This document shows, piece by piece, positions 1-5,913 of a stretch of 17,589 nucleotides of DNA. Below the pieces are notes generated by a model. The model was not told the origin of the DNA and did no database searches. It saw nothing but the letters and a program-made list of their open reading frames with translations. This stretch comes from Actinomycetes bacterium (GTDB taxonomy: Bacteria > Actinomycetota > Actinomycetes > Propionibacteriales > Nocardioidaceae): assembly GCA_023415395.1 (NCBI GenBank), contig JAEZKN010000087.1, forward strand, positions 1 to 17,589, read 5' to 3'. Position numbers and translations under genes: made by a program. The number at the start of each line of letters is the position of its first letter. The first letter of the stretch is position 1.

Positions 1-73
1 GGCCGGCGGTGGGCGCCTCGACCTCGCCCGCCGCCGGCGGCTCCCCGCAGCTGTGGATCCGGGCGGCGCGCAT
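1..73 (-). CDS. Zinc-binding (MDR-type) dehydrogenase, N-terminal fragment
   Basis: Only the first 24 codons lie in the window; the gene continues past its left edge. The ATG at 73-71 overlaps the TGA of the preceding lyase gene by one base (TGATG), so it belongs to the same leftward operon and is probably translationally coupled. The visible N-terminus begins MRAARIHSCGEP, which resembles the opening strand of medium-chain alcohol dehydrogenases/quinone oxidoreductases. These commonly start MRAxxxxxxGxP before the Zn or quinone site. No cofactor or metal motif is visible, so the family call rests on this short similarity plus the metabolic operon context. It could be another enzyme. Confidence 0.5.
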   Translation of the reverse strand, partial: MRAARIHSCGEPPAAGEVEAPTAG

Positions 74-847
74 CAGGACTCCTCGGCCGGGTCCACGTAG
101 ACCGCGTGCCGCTCGACGTCGGCGAAGACGTCGGAGGCCACGCGGTGGCCGCCGCGGACCTCCTCGGCGATGTGCCCGAGCAGTCCGGCGCAGCGGGCCA
201 GCAGCACGACGCCGCGCAGCAGCTCGAGGGGGATGCCGATGTCCGCCAGCGCCGCGCCGCAGGCCCCGGCGCCGTTGAGCGGGAGGGCCTTGCCGGTCAC
301 CTCGGGGGCCACGCGGCCGATGGCCTCGAAGAGGGCGAGGTGGGGCCCGAACTGCCCCTCCTCGCGCGCGATGCCGAAGAGCACCGGCGTGCGCGGGTCG
401 CCCTCCTTGTGCAGGTGGTGCCCGAGGCCGGGCACGAAGCGCCCGGCGGCCCGCTGACGACGTACGGCGTCGGCGGCGAGCGCGTCCCAGCCCGCGTCGG
501 TCGTCGGCCAGGAAGCGGCCGGTGTCCTCGCTGACGCCGAGGAAGCGCGACCCGCCGCCGAGGAGGCCGGAGGCGAGCGCGCCCTGGATGGACTCCGGCG
601 CGCTGAGGAAGGTCATCCGCGCCGAGATGGCCGTCGGCGTGAAGCCGTGGTCGGCGAGCGCGACGAGCACCGCCTCGAAGACCCGAGCCTGCTGCGGTGT
701 CGGCTCCTCGAGGGTGATCAGCTGGAAGGCCAGGTGCCCGAAGCTCACCTGTCCGATGAGGTCGGCCGACAGGTCGCGCCCGAGCAGCGAGATCGTGTGC
801 AGGTCCGAGACGCCGAGCGACGTCGGGTAGGTCGGGTGGTCGGTCAT
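73..847 (-). pseudogene. Citrate synthase / citryl-CoA lyase-like protein, frameshifted
   Basis: Two reading frames together encode one small citrate-synthase-family protein of about 257 residues, the size of citryl-CoA lyase-type enzymes rather than full citrate synthase (about 430). The 5' part starts at ATG 847, which overlaps the CoA-transferase stop (ATGA), and reads family sequence such as ALADHGFTPTAISAR and APESIQGALASGLLGGGSRF. At about 498-506 the similarity moves to another frame, which carries the active-site segments PGLGHHLHKEGDPR (catalytic His) and GAALADIGIP (probable catalytic Asp) and ends at TGA 75-73. The 775-base length is one base over a multiple of three, consistent with one inserted base. 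The family makes or breaks a C-C bond between acetyl-CoA and an oxo acid. Whether the shift is a real mutation, programmed, or a sequencing error cannot be decided here. Confidence 0.8.
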
Positions 848-2010
848 GCTCGCTCCTCGTCGGTCTGGGGTCCGAAGCCGAGCCAGGCGCGGATCTCGGC
901 GCCGTGGTCGTCGAGCGCGGGCGGCGGCAGGTCGTAGCGGGCCGGGCTCTCGCTGAAGCGGATGGGGTTGCGGACGGTGGGGACGTCGCCCGCCATCACG
1001 ACCGGGTCGAGCCCGAGCGACTCGGCGAGCTCGACGCCGCCCCGGACGTCGTTGATCGGTCCGCACGGGATGCCGGCGTCGGTGAGCACCTGGAACCACT
1101 CCTGGGCCGAGCGGGTCGCGAGCCGCTCGAGCAGCAGCGGGCGCAGCTCCTCGCGGCGGTCGTTGCGGCCGCCGACGGTCGCGAAGCGCTCGTCGTCGGC
1201 GAGCTCGGGCGCGCCGAGCGCCTCGACCAGCTTGCGGAACTGGCCGTCGTTGCCGGCCACGACGATCAGGTCGCCGTCGCCGGTCGCCAGCGGCTCGTAG
1301 GGGAACAGGCTCAGGTGGGCGTTGCCCATCCGGTGCGGCACGACGTCGCCGGCGACGTACGCCGAGGTCTGGTTGACCAGCGTCGACAGCGCCGTGGAGA
1401 GCAGGTTGGTCTCGACGTGCTGGCCGCGTCCGGTCTCGTCGCGGTGGCGCAGCGCGGCGAGGATGCCGATCACCGAGTGCAGGCCGGTCATCACGTCGAA
1501 GACCGAGATCCCGGCGCGGTACGGCGGGCCGTCGGGGCTGCCGGTGAGGCTCATCAGCCCGGACATCCCCTGCACGAGCAGGTCGTAGCCGGGCAGCGAG
1601 CGCCCGCCGGCGGAGCCGAAGCCGCTGATCGAGCAGTAGACGCTGCGCGGGTTGCGGCCCGACACGTCGTCGTAGCCGAGCCCGAAGCGGTCGAGGCCGC
1701 CCGGCTTGAAGTTGTGGATGAAGACGTCCGCGCGCGCCGACAGCTCGTGGGCCACGGCCCGGTCGCCCTCGTCCTTCAGGTCCAGCGCGACCGACCGCTT
1801 GTTGCGGTTGACCGCGAGGTAGTAGGTGCCGACGTCGCCGCGGCGCGGCGGCACCCAGGCGCGGGTGTCGTCGCCGGCGGGGCTCTCGACCTTGACGACG
1901 TCGGCGCCGAGGTCGGCGAGCAGCATCGTCGCGTAGGGGCCGGCCAGGACGCGGGAGAAGTCCGCGACCAGCACGCCGTCGAGGGGGCCGGGTGGGCGGG
2001 TCTCCGTCAT
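844..2010 (-). CDS. CaiB/BaiF family CoA-transferase (class III)
   Basis: The 388-residue protein has the standard length of class III CoA-transferases, which move CoA between carboxylic acids through an enzyme-bound Asp thioester. The N-terminus (LVADFSRVLAGPYATMLLADLGADVVKVE, broken here as LAGPYATMLLADLGADVVK at residues 22-40) is the family signature. NRNKRSVALDLK at 68-79 and PGYDLLVQGMSGLM at 140-153 follow. The nucleophile is probably Asp172 in GISVFDVMTG, before RHRDETGRGQHVE. The ATG at 2010 has an AAGGGA ribosome site upstream; the same frame stays open much further upstream but carries only antisense shadow of the amidohydrolase. The gene heads a leftward operon and overlaps the lyase start by ATGA. 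A CoA-transferase beside a citryl-CoA-lyase-like gene suggests a pair that activates and then cleaves a hydroxy-dicarboxylate. The substrate is unknown. Confidence 0.93.
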   Translation of the reverse strand: MTETRPPGPLDGVLVADFSRVLAGPYATMLLADLGADVVKVESPAGDDTRAWVPPRRGDVGTYYLAVNRNKRSVALDLKDEGDRAVAHELSARADVFIHNFKPGGLDRFGLGYDDVSGRNPRSVYCSISGFGSAGGRSLPGYDLLVQGMSGLMSLTGSPDGPPYRAGISVFDVMTGLHSVIGILAALRHRDETGRGQHVETNLLSTALSTLVNQTSAYVAGDVVPHRMGNAHLSLFPYEPLATGDGDLIVVAGNDGQFRKLVEALGAPELADDERFATVGGRNDRREELRPLLLERLATRSAQEWFQVLTDAGIPCGPINDVRGGVELAESLGLDPVVMAGDVPTVRNPIRFSESPARYDLPPPALDDHGAEIRAWLGFGPQTDEERA

Positions 2011-2034
2011 GGTGAGTTCCCTTCTCGCCGTTCT

Positions 2035-2050
2035 GCGGACAACTGTCCGC
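2035..2050. promoter_or_regulatory. Putative IclR operator 1 (caiB-like promoter)
   Basis: A palindrome GCGGACA-AC-TGTCCGC with perfect 7-base arms and a 2-base spacer. It lies 24 bases upstream of the CoA-transferase start and overlaps the transcription start predicted from the leftward promoter at 2052-2081. The arm core CGGACA recurs before the amidohydrolase and, degenerately, before ligB. Assignment to the IclR protein encoded at 3641-4435 is inferred from proximity and recurrence. Confidence 0.7.
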
Positions 2051-2051
2051 C

Positions 2052-2081
2052 ACTCTCGTCCGGGCGTTGGTCCCGTGTCAA
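2052..2081 (-). promoter_or_regulatory. Leftward promoter of the CoA-transferase operon
   Basis: On the minus strand a perfect -35 hexamer TTGACA (2081-2076) is followed after 18 bases by GAGAGT (2057-2052), a weak -10 with the important A at position 2 and T at position 6. The predicted start of transcription, near 2045, falls inside operator 1, as expected for a repressor-blocked promoter. The -35 call is good; the -10 is tentative. Confidence 0.5.
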
Positions 2082-2087
2082 GGAGGG

Positions 2088-2116
2088 TTGACATGTGACC
2101 GCTGTTACCCGAGGCT
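2088..2116 (+). promoter_or_regulatory. Rightward promoter of the amidohydrolase gene
   Basis: A perfect TTGACA (2088-2093) is followed after 17 bases by GAGGCT (2111-2116), which has A at position 2 and T at position 6 of a -10 box. The predicted transcription start near 2123 lies just before operator 2 (2126-2141). This arrangement mirrors the leftward promoter. The two -35 boxes together form an inverted repeat TGTCAA-N6-TTGACA at 2076-2093. Confidence 0.5.
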
Positions 2117-2125
2117 GCCTTCCGA

Positions 2126-2141
2126 ACGGACAGATGTCCGT
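2126..2141. promoter_or_regulatory. Putative IclR operator 2 (amidohydrolase promoter)
   Basis: A palindrome ACGGACA-GA-TGTCCGT with perfect 7-base arms and a 2-base spacer, the same architecture as operator 1. It lies 22 bases upstream of the amidohydrolase ATG and just before its ribosome site, immediately downstream of the predicted transcription start. It is probably a repressor site for the neighbouring IclR protein. Confidence 0.7.
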
Positions 2142-2163
2142 CGATCAGTCGAGGAGGTCCGTG

Positions 2164-3618
2164 ATGCCCACTCCGAACCCCGAGGCGCTCGCCGCTGCCC
2201 CGGCCGTCGTCTTCCGCGGCGGCACCGTCCTGCCGATGGACGAGCGCCGCAGCGTCCTCACCGACACCGACGTCCTCGTCGTCGGCGACCGGATCGAGGC
2301 CGTCGGGCCGGCGCTGGAGGTCCCCGGGGGCACCGTCGAGATCGACGCCCGCGGCGGCATCGTGATGCCCGGCATGGTCGACACCCACCGGCACATGTGG
2401 CAGTCGGCCGTGCGCGGCTACGGCGCCGACTGGACGCTCACGCAGTACTTCGTCTGGAACTACCTCGAGCACGGGCGGAAGTTCCGGCCCCAGGACATCT
2501 ACGCCGGCAACCTGCTCAGCGGTCTCGAGGCGCTCGAGGCGGGCGTCACCACGAGCGTCGACTGGTCGCACAACCTCCACACCGTCGACCACGCGGACGC
2601 CGCCGTCGACGCGCTCGAGGAGGTCCCGGGCCGGTTCGTGTTCGCCTACGGCAACATCCAGGCCGGGCCGTGGGAGTGGTCGGCGACGCCGGAGTTCCGC
2701 GACTTCGTCGAGCGCCGCATGAAGCGCTCGGACATGCTGGGCTTCCAGATGGCCTTCGACGTGACGGGTGACCCGGAGTTCCCCGAGAGGGCGGCCTTCG
2801 AGGTCGCCCGCGAGCTCGGCGCCCCGGTCACCACCCACGCCGGGGTGTGGGGCGCGACCAACGACGACGGCATCCGGCTCATGCACGAGCACGGCTTCAT
2901 GACCCCCGAGACCGTCTACGTCCACGCGGCCACGCTGAGCGACGACTCCTACCAGCGCATCGCCGCGACCGGCGGCTCGGCCTCGGTCGCCGCCGAGAGC
3001 GAGGCGAGCTGCGGCCAGGGCTACCCGTCGAGCTGGGCGCTGCGCCGCCACGGCATCCCGATCTCGCTGTCGATGGACACCAGCGTCTGGATGAGCGCCG
3101 ACATCTTCTCCGCGATGCGCGGCACCCTGAACGCCGACCGCACGCGCGAGCACCACGAGGCCCACGCCACCAACGACACCATCACCCATCTCGGCCTGCG
3201 CGCCGCCGAGGTCGTCGACTGGGCGACCCGCGGCGGCGCCCGCGCGCTCGGCATGGAGGACCGCATCGGCAGCCTCGAGGCGGGCAAGAAGGCCGACGTC
3301 GTGCTGATCAAGAACGACGACTCGCCGGTGATGTTCCCGATCCTCAACCCCTACGGCCACGTGGTGCTGCAGGCCCAGCGCGGCGACGTCCACACCGTCC
3401 TGGTCGACGGCAAGGTGGTCAAGCACGAGCACAAGCTGGTCGGCGCCGACCTCGCCCGGGCCCGGAGCGCGATCGAGGACACCGTGGCCTACCTGCAGGA
3501 CACCCTGGGTGAGAGCGAGTGGGTGGCCGGCATGAGCCCGGACATCCCGGAGTCCAAGGTCCTCGACAACCCCTACACCTACACCGACTACGCCGACGCC
3601 TCGACCCACACCCGCTGA
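2164..3618 (+). CDS. Amidohydrolase family protein (TRZ/ATZ / cytosine deaminase-like)
   Basis: A 484-residue metal-dependent hydrolase of the amidohydrolase superfamily, which deaminates or hydrolyses C-N (sometimes C-halogen) bonds of heterocycles and related compounds. Visible metal-site elements are HxH in GMVDTHRHMWQS (His75, His77), His225 in VTTHAG, His254 in VYVHAATLSD and Asp305 in LSMDTS. The N-terminal FRGGTVLPMDE and C-terminal GSLEAGKKADVVLIK form the composite beta-sandwich typical of the family. The ATG at 2164 was chosen because GAGGAGG (2151-2157) sits 6 bases upstream; an in-frame GTG at 2161 is too close and an upstream GTG at 2095 would span operator 2. It is divergent from the CoA-transferase operon and convergent with iclR, with only 22 bases between stops. 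It probably acts early, on the ring compound opened by LigBA. The substrate is not deducible. Confidence 0.9.
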   Translation: MPTPNPEALAAAPAVVFRGGTVLPMDERRSVLTDTDVLVVGDRIEAVGPALEVPGGTVEIDARGGIVMPGMVDTHRHMWQSAVRGYGADWTLTQYFVWNYLEHGRKFRPQDIYAGNLLSGLEALEAGVTTSVDWSHNLHTVDHADAAVDALEEVPGRFVFAYGNIQAGPWEWSATPEFRDFVERRMKRSDMLGFQMAFDVTGDPEFPERAAFEVARELGAPVTTHAGVWGATNDDGIRLMHEHGFMTPETVYVHAATLSDDSYQRIAATGGSASVAAESEASCGQGYPSSWALRRHGIPISLSMDTSVWMSADIFSAMRGTLNADRTREHHEAHATNDTITHLGLRAAEVVDWATRGGARALGMEDRIGSLEAGKKADVVLIKNDDSPVMFPILNPYGHVVLQAQRGDVHTVLVDGKVVKHEHKLVGADLARARSAIEDTVAYLQDTLGESEWVAGMSPDIPESKVLDNPYTYTDYADASTHTR

Positions 3619-3640
3619 GCCGTCGGTGCGGTGTCCTCGC

Positions 3641-4435
3641 TCAGCCCCCGACCTGCGGGCGCGCCTGCCACAGGGCCCAGTCGGCGGCGACCTCGCTGGC
3701 CGTCTGCATCAGCCAGGGCAGGTACTCCCCGGTGAGGGTCTCGACGCTCGTCTCCGCCGCGTGGACCGTCACGTTCATCGCGGCGCGGACGACGCCGTCG
3801 CCGTCGCGCACGGGCACCGCGATCGAGCGGATGCCGCGCGCCAGCTCCTCGTCGGCCAGCGCCCAGCCGCGCGCTCGGACGGCCCGCAGCTCCTCCTCGA
3901 GCGCGGCGGCGTCGTACGCCGGCTCGGGCAGCCCGGAGCGGGTCGGCTCGGCGAGCGCCGCGGCGCGGGCGTCGGCGTCGAGGGCGGCCAGCAGGACCTT
4001 GCCCTGCGAGGTCGGGGCGGCCGGGAAGCGGGTGCCGATGTCGACGCGCAGGGCGATGATCTTGGGCACCGCCACGCGGGCGACGTAGACGATGTCGGAG
4101 CCGTCGAGCTGGCTCATCGAGGAGGACTCCCCGGTGCGCGCGACCAGCGACTCCAGGTGCGGCCGGGCCATCTCCCACAGGCCGAGCGAGGCGGCGTAGG
4201 CCGCGCCCAGGCGCAGCACCCGCGGCGTCAGCGCGAAGCGGCCCTCGCCCGAGCGCACGTAGCCGAGCTCCTCGAGCGTCAGCAGCAGCCGGCGCGCCGT
4301 CGGGCGGGCCAGGTCGGTCGCGGAGGCGATCTCGGCCAGCGTCATCTCCGGGCGCTGGGCGTCGAAGCACGTGAGCACGTCGAGCCCCCGCGCCAGCGAC
4401 TCGACGAAGTCCGGTCCTGCTCCACGGCCTGCCAT
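3641..4435 (-). CDS. IclR-family transcriptional regulator
   Basis: The 264-residue product has the two-domain IclR layout. A winged helix-turn-helix lies at about residues 14-75 (FVESLARGLDVLTCFD, then MTLAEIASATDLARPTARR and LEELGYV). The C-terminal effector domain includes YVARVAVPKIIALRVDIGTR and the conserved PTSQGKVLLA. The family includes PcaR/PobR-type controllers of aromatic catabolism, acting as repressors or activators. ATG 4435 places the first HTH helix at the usual distance. A GTG at 4471 would add 12 residues and neither start has a strong ribosome site, so the start is uncertain. It is divergent from ligB with a 92-base gap holding a degenerate operator, and convergent with the amidohydrolase gene. 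I infer it controls these genes through the CGGACA-N2-TGTCCG palindromes. Confidence 0.92.
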   Translation of the reverse strand: MAGRGAGPDFVESLARGLDVLTCFDAQRPEMTLAEIASATDLARPTARRLLLTLEELGYVRSGEGRFALTPRVLRLGAAYAASLGLWEMARPHLESLVARTGESSSMSQLDGSDIVYVARVAVPKIIALRVDIGTRFPAAPTSQGKVLLAALDADARAAALAEPTRSGLPEPAYDAAALEEELRAVRARGWALADEELARGIRSIAVPVRDGDGVVRAAMNVTVHAAETSVETLTGEYLPWLMQTASEVAADWALWQARPQVGG

Positions 4436-4474
4436 GGGCTGATGGTCGCACAGCGGACGCTCAAGCGACACCTT

Positions 4475-4484
4475 TCACCGGTGA
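4475..4484. promoter_or_regulatory. Perfect 10-base palindrome in the iclR-ligB intergenic region
   Basis: TCACCGGTGA reads the same on both strands and lies between the divergent iclR and ligB genes. It could be a regulator half-site pair or chance. It is unlike the CGGACA operators and no other copy was noticed. Confidence 0.25.
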
Positions 4485-4495
4485 GCCACCGGGAT

Positions 4496-4511
4496 GCGGA
4501 CAGATGTACGA
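4496..4511. promoter_or_regulatory. Putative degenerate IclR operator 3 (ligB upstream)
   Basis: GCGGACA-GA-TGTACGA keeps the left arm exactly and the centre of operators 1 and 2, but the right arm has mismatches (TGTACGA against TGTCCGC). It lies 2 bases before the GAGAGGA ribosome site of ligB and 60 bases upstream of iclR, so it could serve both directions. The mismatches suggest weaker binding. Confidence 0.5.
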
Positions 4512-4527
4512 CCGAGAGGAATGACTG

Positions 4528-5424
4528 ATGGCGAAGCTGGTGGCGATCCTGGCCACGACCCACCACCCCTTCTACTACAAGACCAGCCAGCTGGCGCCGG
4601 AGGAGGCGCCGCCCTTCGCGGCCGACTGGGTGCGCCAGGTGGAGGCCTACCGGGAGACGCTGACCCGCGCCCAGCCCGACGTGCTGGTGATGGTCGGCTC
4701 CGACCACTTCCACCAGCTCTGGCTCGACAACATGCCGCAGTTCCTCATCGGCAAGGCGCCGTACTACGACGGCAACTGGGAGAACGAGATGCGGGAGTTC
4801 GGCCTCCCCAAGCTCTTCTTCAAGGGCCACGAGGAGCTGTCGGCCTACATGCTGCGCGAGGGCATCGACAAGGGCTTCGACCTGGCGTTCTCGAACGAGC
4901 TGCGGGTCGACCACTCGATCACCTGCCCGATCTTCACGGTGCGCCCCCAGAACGACCTGCCGATCGTGCCGATCTACACCAACATCTTCGCGCCGCCGCT
5001 GCCACGGCCCGAGCGCTTCGTGGAGCTGGGCAAGACGATCCGCGAGATCATCGACGCCTGGCCGAGCCACCTGCGGGTGGCCGTGATCGGCACCGGTCAC
5101 CTCTCGCTCGAGCTCGGCGGCCCCCGCCAGTTCGGGCCGCACGGCCCCGACCCGGAGTTCGACGCGCGGGCGGTGCGGTGGATCGCGGACGGCGACATCG
5201 ACGGCTGCCTGGCGAACGTGTCGCTCGACAGCCTGCACGCGCCAGGCAACGCGACCCACGGCTTCATGGACTTCATGCTGATGATGGGGATCGCCGGCCA
5301 CACGAAGGCCGACTACGCCGACAACCTGGACCTCTTCCACACCATGGAGGCCTACTTCACCTGGTACCCCAACCCGGACCTGATCTCCGCGCCGCCGCTG
5401 GCCTCGAGAGGAGCGCTGCTGTGA
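4528..5424 (+). CDS. LigB-type (class III) extradiol ring-cleavage dioxygenase, large subunit
   Basis: The 298-residue product has the fold signature of protocatechuate 4,5-dioxygenase beta subunit (LigB) and relatives, non-haem iron enzymes that open catechol-like rings next to the hydroxyls. Visible residues are His12 in ATTHHPFYY and His60 in MVGSDHFH as probable iron ligands, His129 in VDHSI, and His191 in IGTGHLSLE as probable catalytic base. The third usual ligand, a Glu before an M/R-G-A segment, is not evident; the matching stretch is ATHGFMDFMLMMG. The ATG at 4528 is preceded by GAGAGGA (4514-4520) at 7 bases. The ligA-like gene overlaps its stop, so the two make a heteromeric enzyme. 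The order is large then small, opposite to ligA-ligB. The substrate is unknown; protocatechuate, aminophenol or pyridine-diol analogues are possible. Confidence 0.88.
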   Translation: MAKLVAILATTHHPFYYKTSQLAPEEAPPFAADWVRQVEAYRETLTRAQPDVLVMVGSDHFHQLWLDNMPQFLIGKAPYYDGNWENEMREFGLPKLFFKGHEELSAYMLREGIDKGFDLAFSNELRVDHSITCPIFTVRPQNDLPIVPIYTNIFAPPLPRPERFVELGKTIREIIDAWPSHLRVAVIGTGHLSLELGGPRQFGPHGPDPEFDARAVRWIADGDIDGCLANVSLDSLHAPGNATHGFMDFMLMMGIAGHTKADYADNLDLFHTMEAYFTWYPNPDLISAPPLASRGALL

Positions 5425-5783
5425 GCAAGTACCTCGTCAACAAGTTCCTGTTCACCATCGACCGCGACGCGGAGCTCACCGAGCGCTATCGCGAGGACCC
5501 GGCCGGCACGGTGGCCTGGTGGGAGGCCGAGGAGGCCAACCGGATCCTCAACTGCATCGAGGCGGAGAAGAGCACCTGGCTCTCCTTCACCGACGAGGAG
5601 CGCACGGCCCTCGCGGGCCACGACCACGTCGCCCTGTTCGAGCTGGGCGCTCACCCCTTCCTCACGCTCACCCTCTGGATCGCGATGTTCGAGCGCGACT
5701 TCGACGAGCCTCTCGGCATGCAGCTCGACTACGCCGCCAAGCTCGCGCACATCGGGTTGCCGTACCCGGACATCACGACCTGA
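5421..5783 (+). CDS. LigA-type extradiol dioxygenase small subunit
   Basis: This 120-residue helical protein matches the LigA domain (protocatechuate 4,5-dioxygenase alpha subunit), which caps the LigB active site and helps hold substrate. Characteristic features are the opening YLVNKFLFTI, a central NRILNCIEAEKSTW and the C-terminal DYAAKLAHIGLPYPDI. The GTG at 5421 overlaps the ligB stop by four bases (GTGA), with GAGAGGAG (5406-5413) inside the end of ligB as its ribosome site, so translation is probably coupled. Its length is close to stand-alone LigA. It ends the rightward ligBA unit; a dispersed-looking inverted repeat follows at 5807-5845. Confidence 0.88.
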   Translation: MSKYLVNKFLFTIDRDAELTERYREDPAGTVAWWEAEEANRILNCIEAEKSTWLSFTDEERTALAGHDHVALFELGAHPFLTLTLWIAMFERDFDEPLGMQLDYAAKLAHIGLPYPDITT

Positions 5784-5806
5784 GCCCTGGGCCTGCGGGT
5801 GTCGGT

Positions 5807-5845
5807 GGTGGTTTCGAGGCTCGCTTCGCTCGCACCTCAACCGCC
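5807..5845. repeat. Imperfect inverted repeat, possible dispersed palindromic element
   Basis: Between ligA and the SDR gene lies a 39-base imperfect inverted repeat. Outer arms GGTGGTT...GAGG and CCTC-AACC-GCC surround a GCTCGCTTCGCTCGC core. No T-tract follows, so it is not a classical terminator, though it could act as one. I recall very similar sequences scattered through Nocardioides genomes, but cannot check that here. Confidence 0.45.
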
Positions 5846-5864
5846 GGGTCGACCACGCCGGACA

Positions 5865-5881
5865 ATCAAGCGCTCGCTTGA
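5865..5881. promoter_or_regulatory. KstR2-like TetR operator 1 (SDR promoter)
   Basis: ATCAAGCGCTCGCT (5865-5878) matches AnCAAGnnCTTGnT with one mismatch. It extends to a symmetric TCAAGCG-CT-CGCTTGA at 5866-5881 with perfect 7-base arms. It overlaps the first four bases of the SDR -35 box, so occupancy should block RNA polymerase. Confidence 0.75.
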
Positions 5882-5906
5882 CACCGCTGGACCGGCCTCC
5901 TAGCGT
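5878..5906 (+). promoter_or_regulatory. SDR promoter, probably giving a leaderless mRNA
   Basis: TTGACA (5878-5883), a 17-base spacer and TAGCGT (5901-5906, fitting TAnnnT) form the clearest promoter in the window. The expected transcription start, 7-8 bases past the -10, coincides with the GTG at 5914. Confidence 0.75.
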
Positions 5907-5913
5907 CCTCGGC

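Noticed and set aside
2011..3609. Long open frame on the minus strand continuous with the CoA-transferase gene
   Set aside because: It is the antisense shadow of the amidohydrolase gene; its residues are low-complexity G/A/V/R-rich, and the family start, ribosome site and promoter all point to ATG 2010.
3619..3640. Terminator between the convergent amidohydrolase and iclR genes
   Set aside because: The 22-base gap has no stable hairpin or T-tract.
4342..5340. Long minus-strand open frame opposite ligB
   Set aside because: It is a codon-bias shadow of ligB; the repetitive V/H/R/D composition matches no family.
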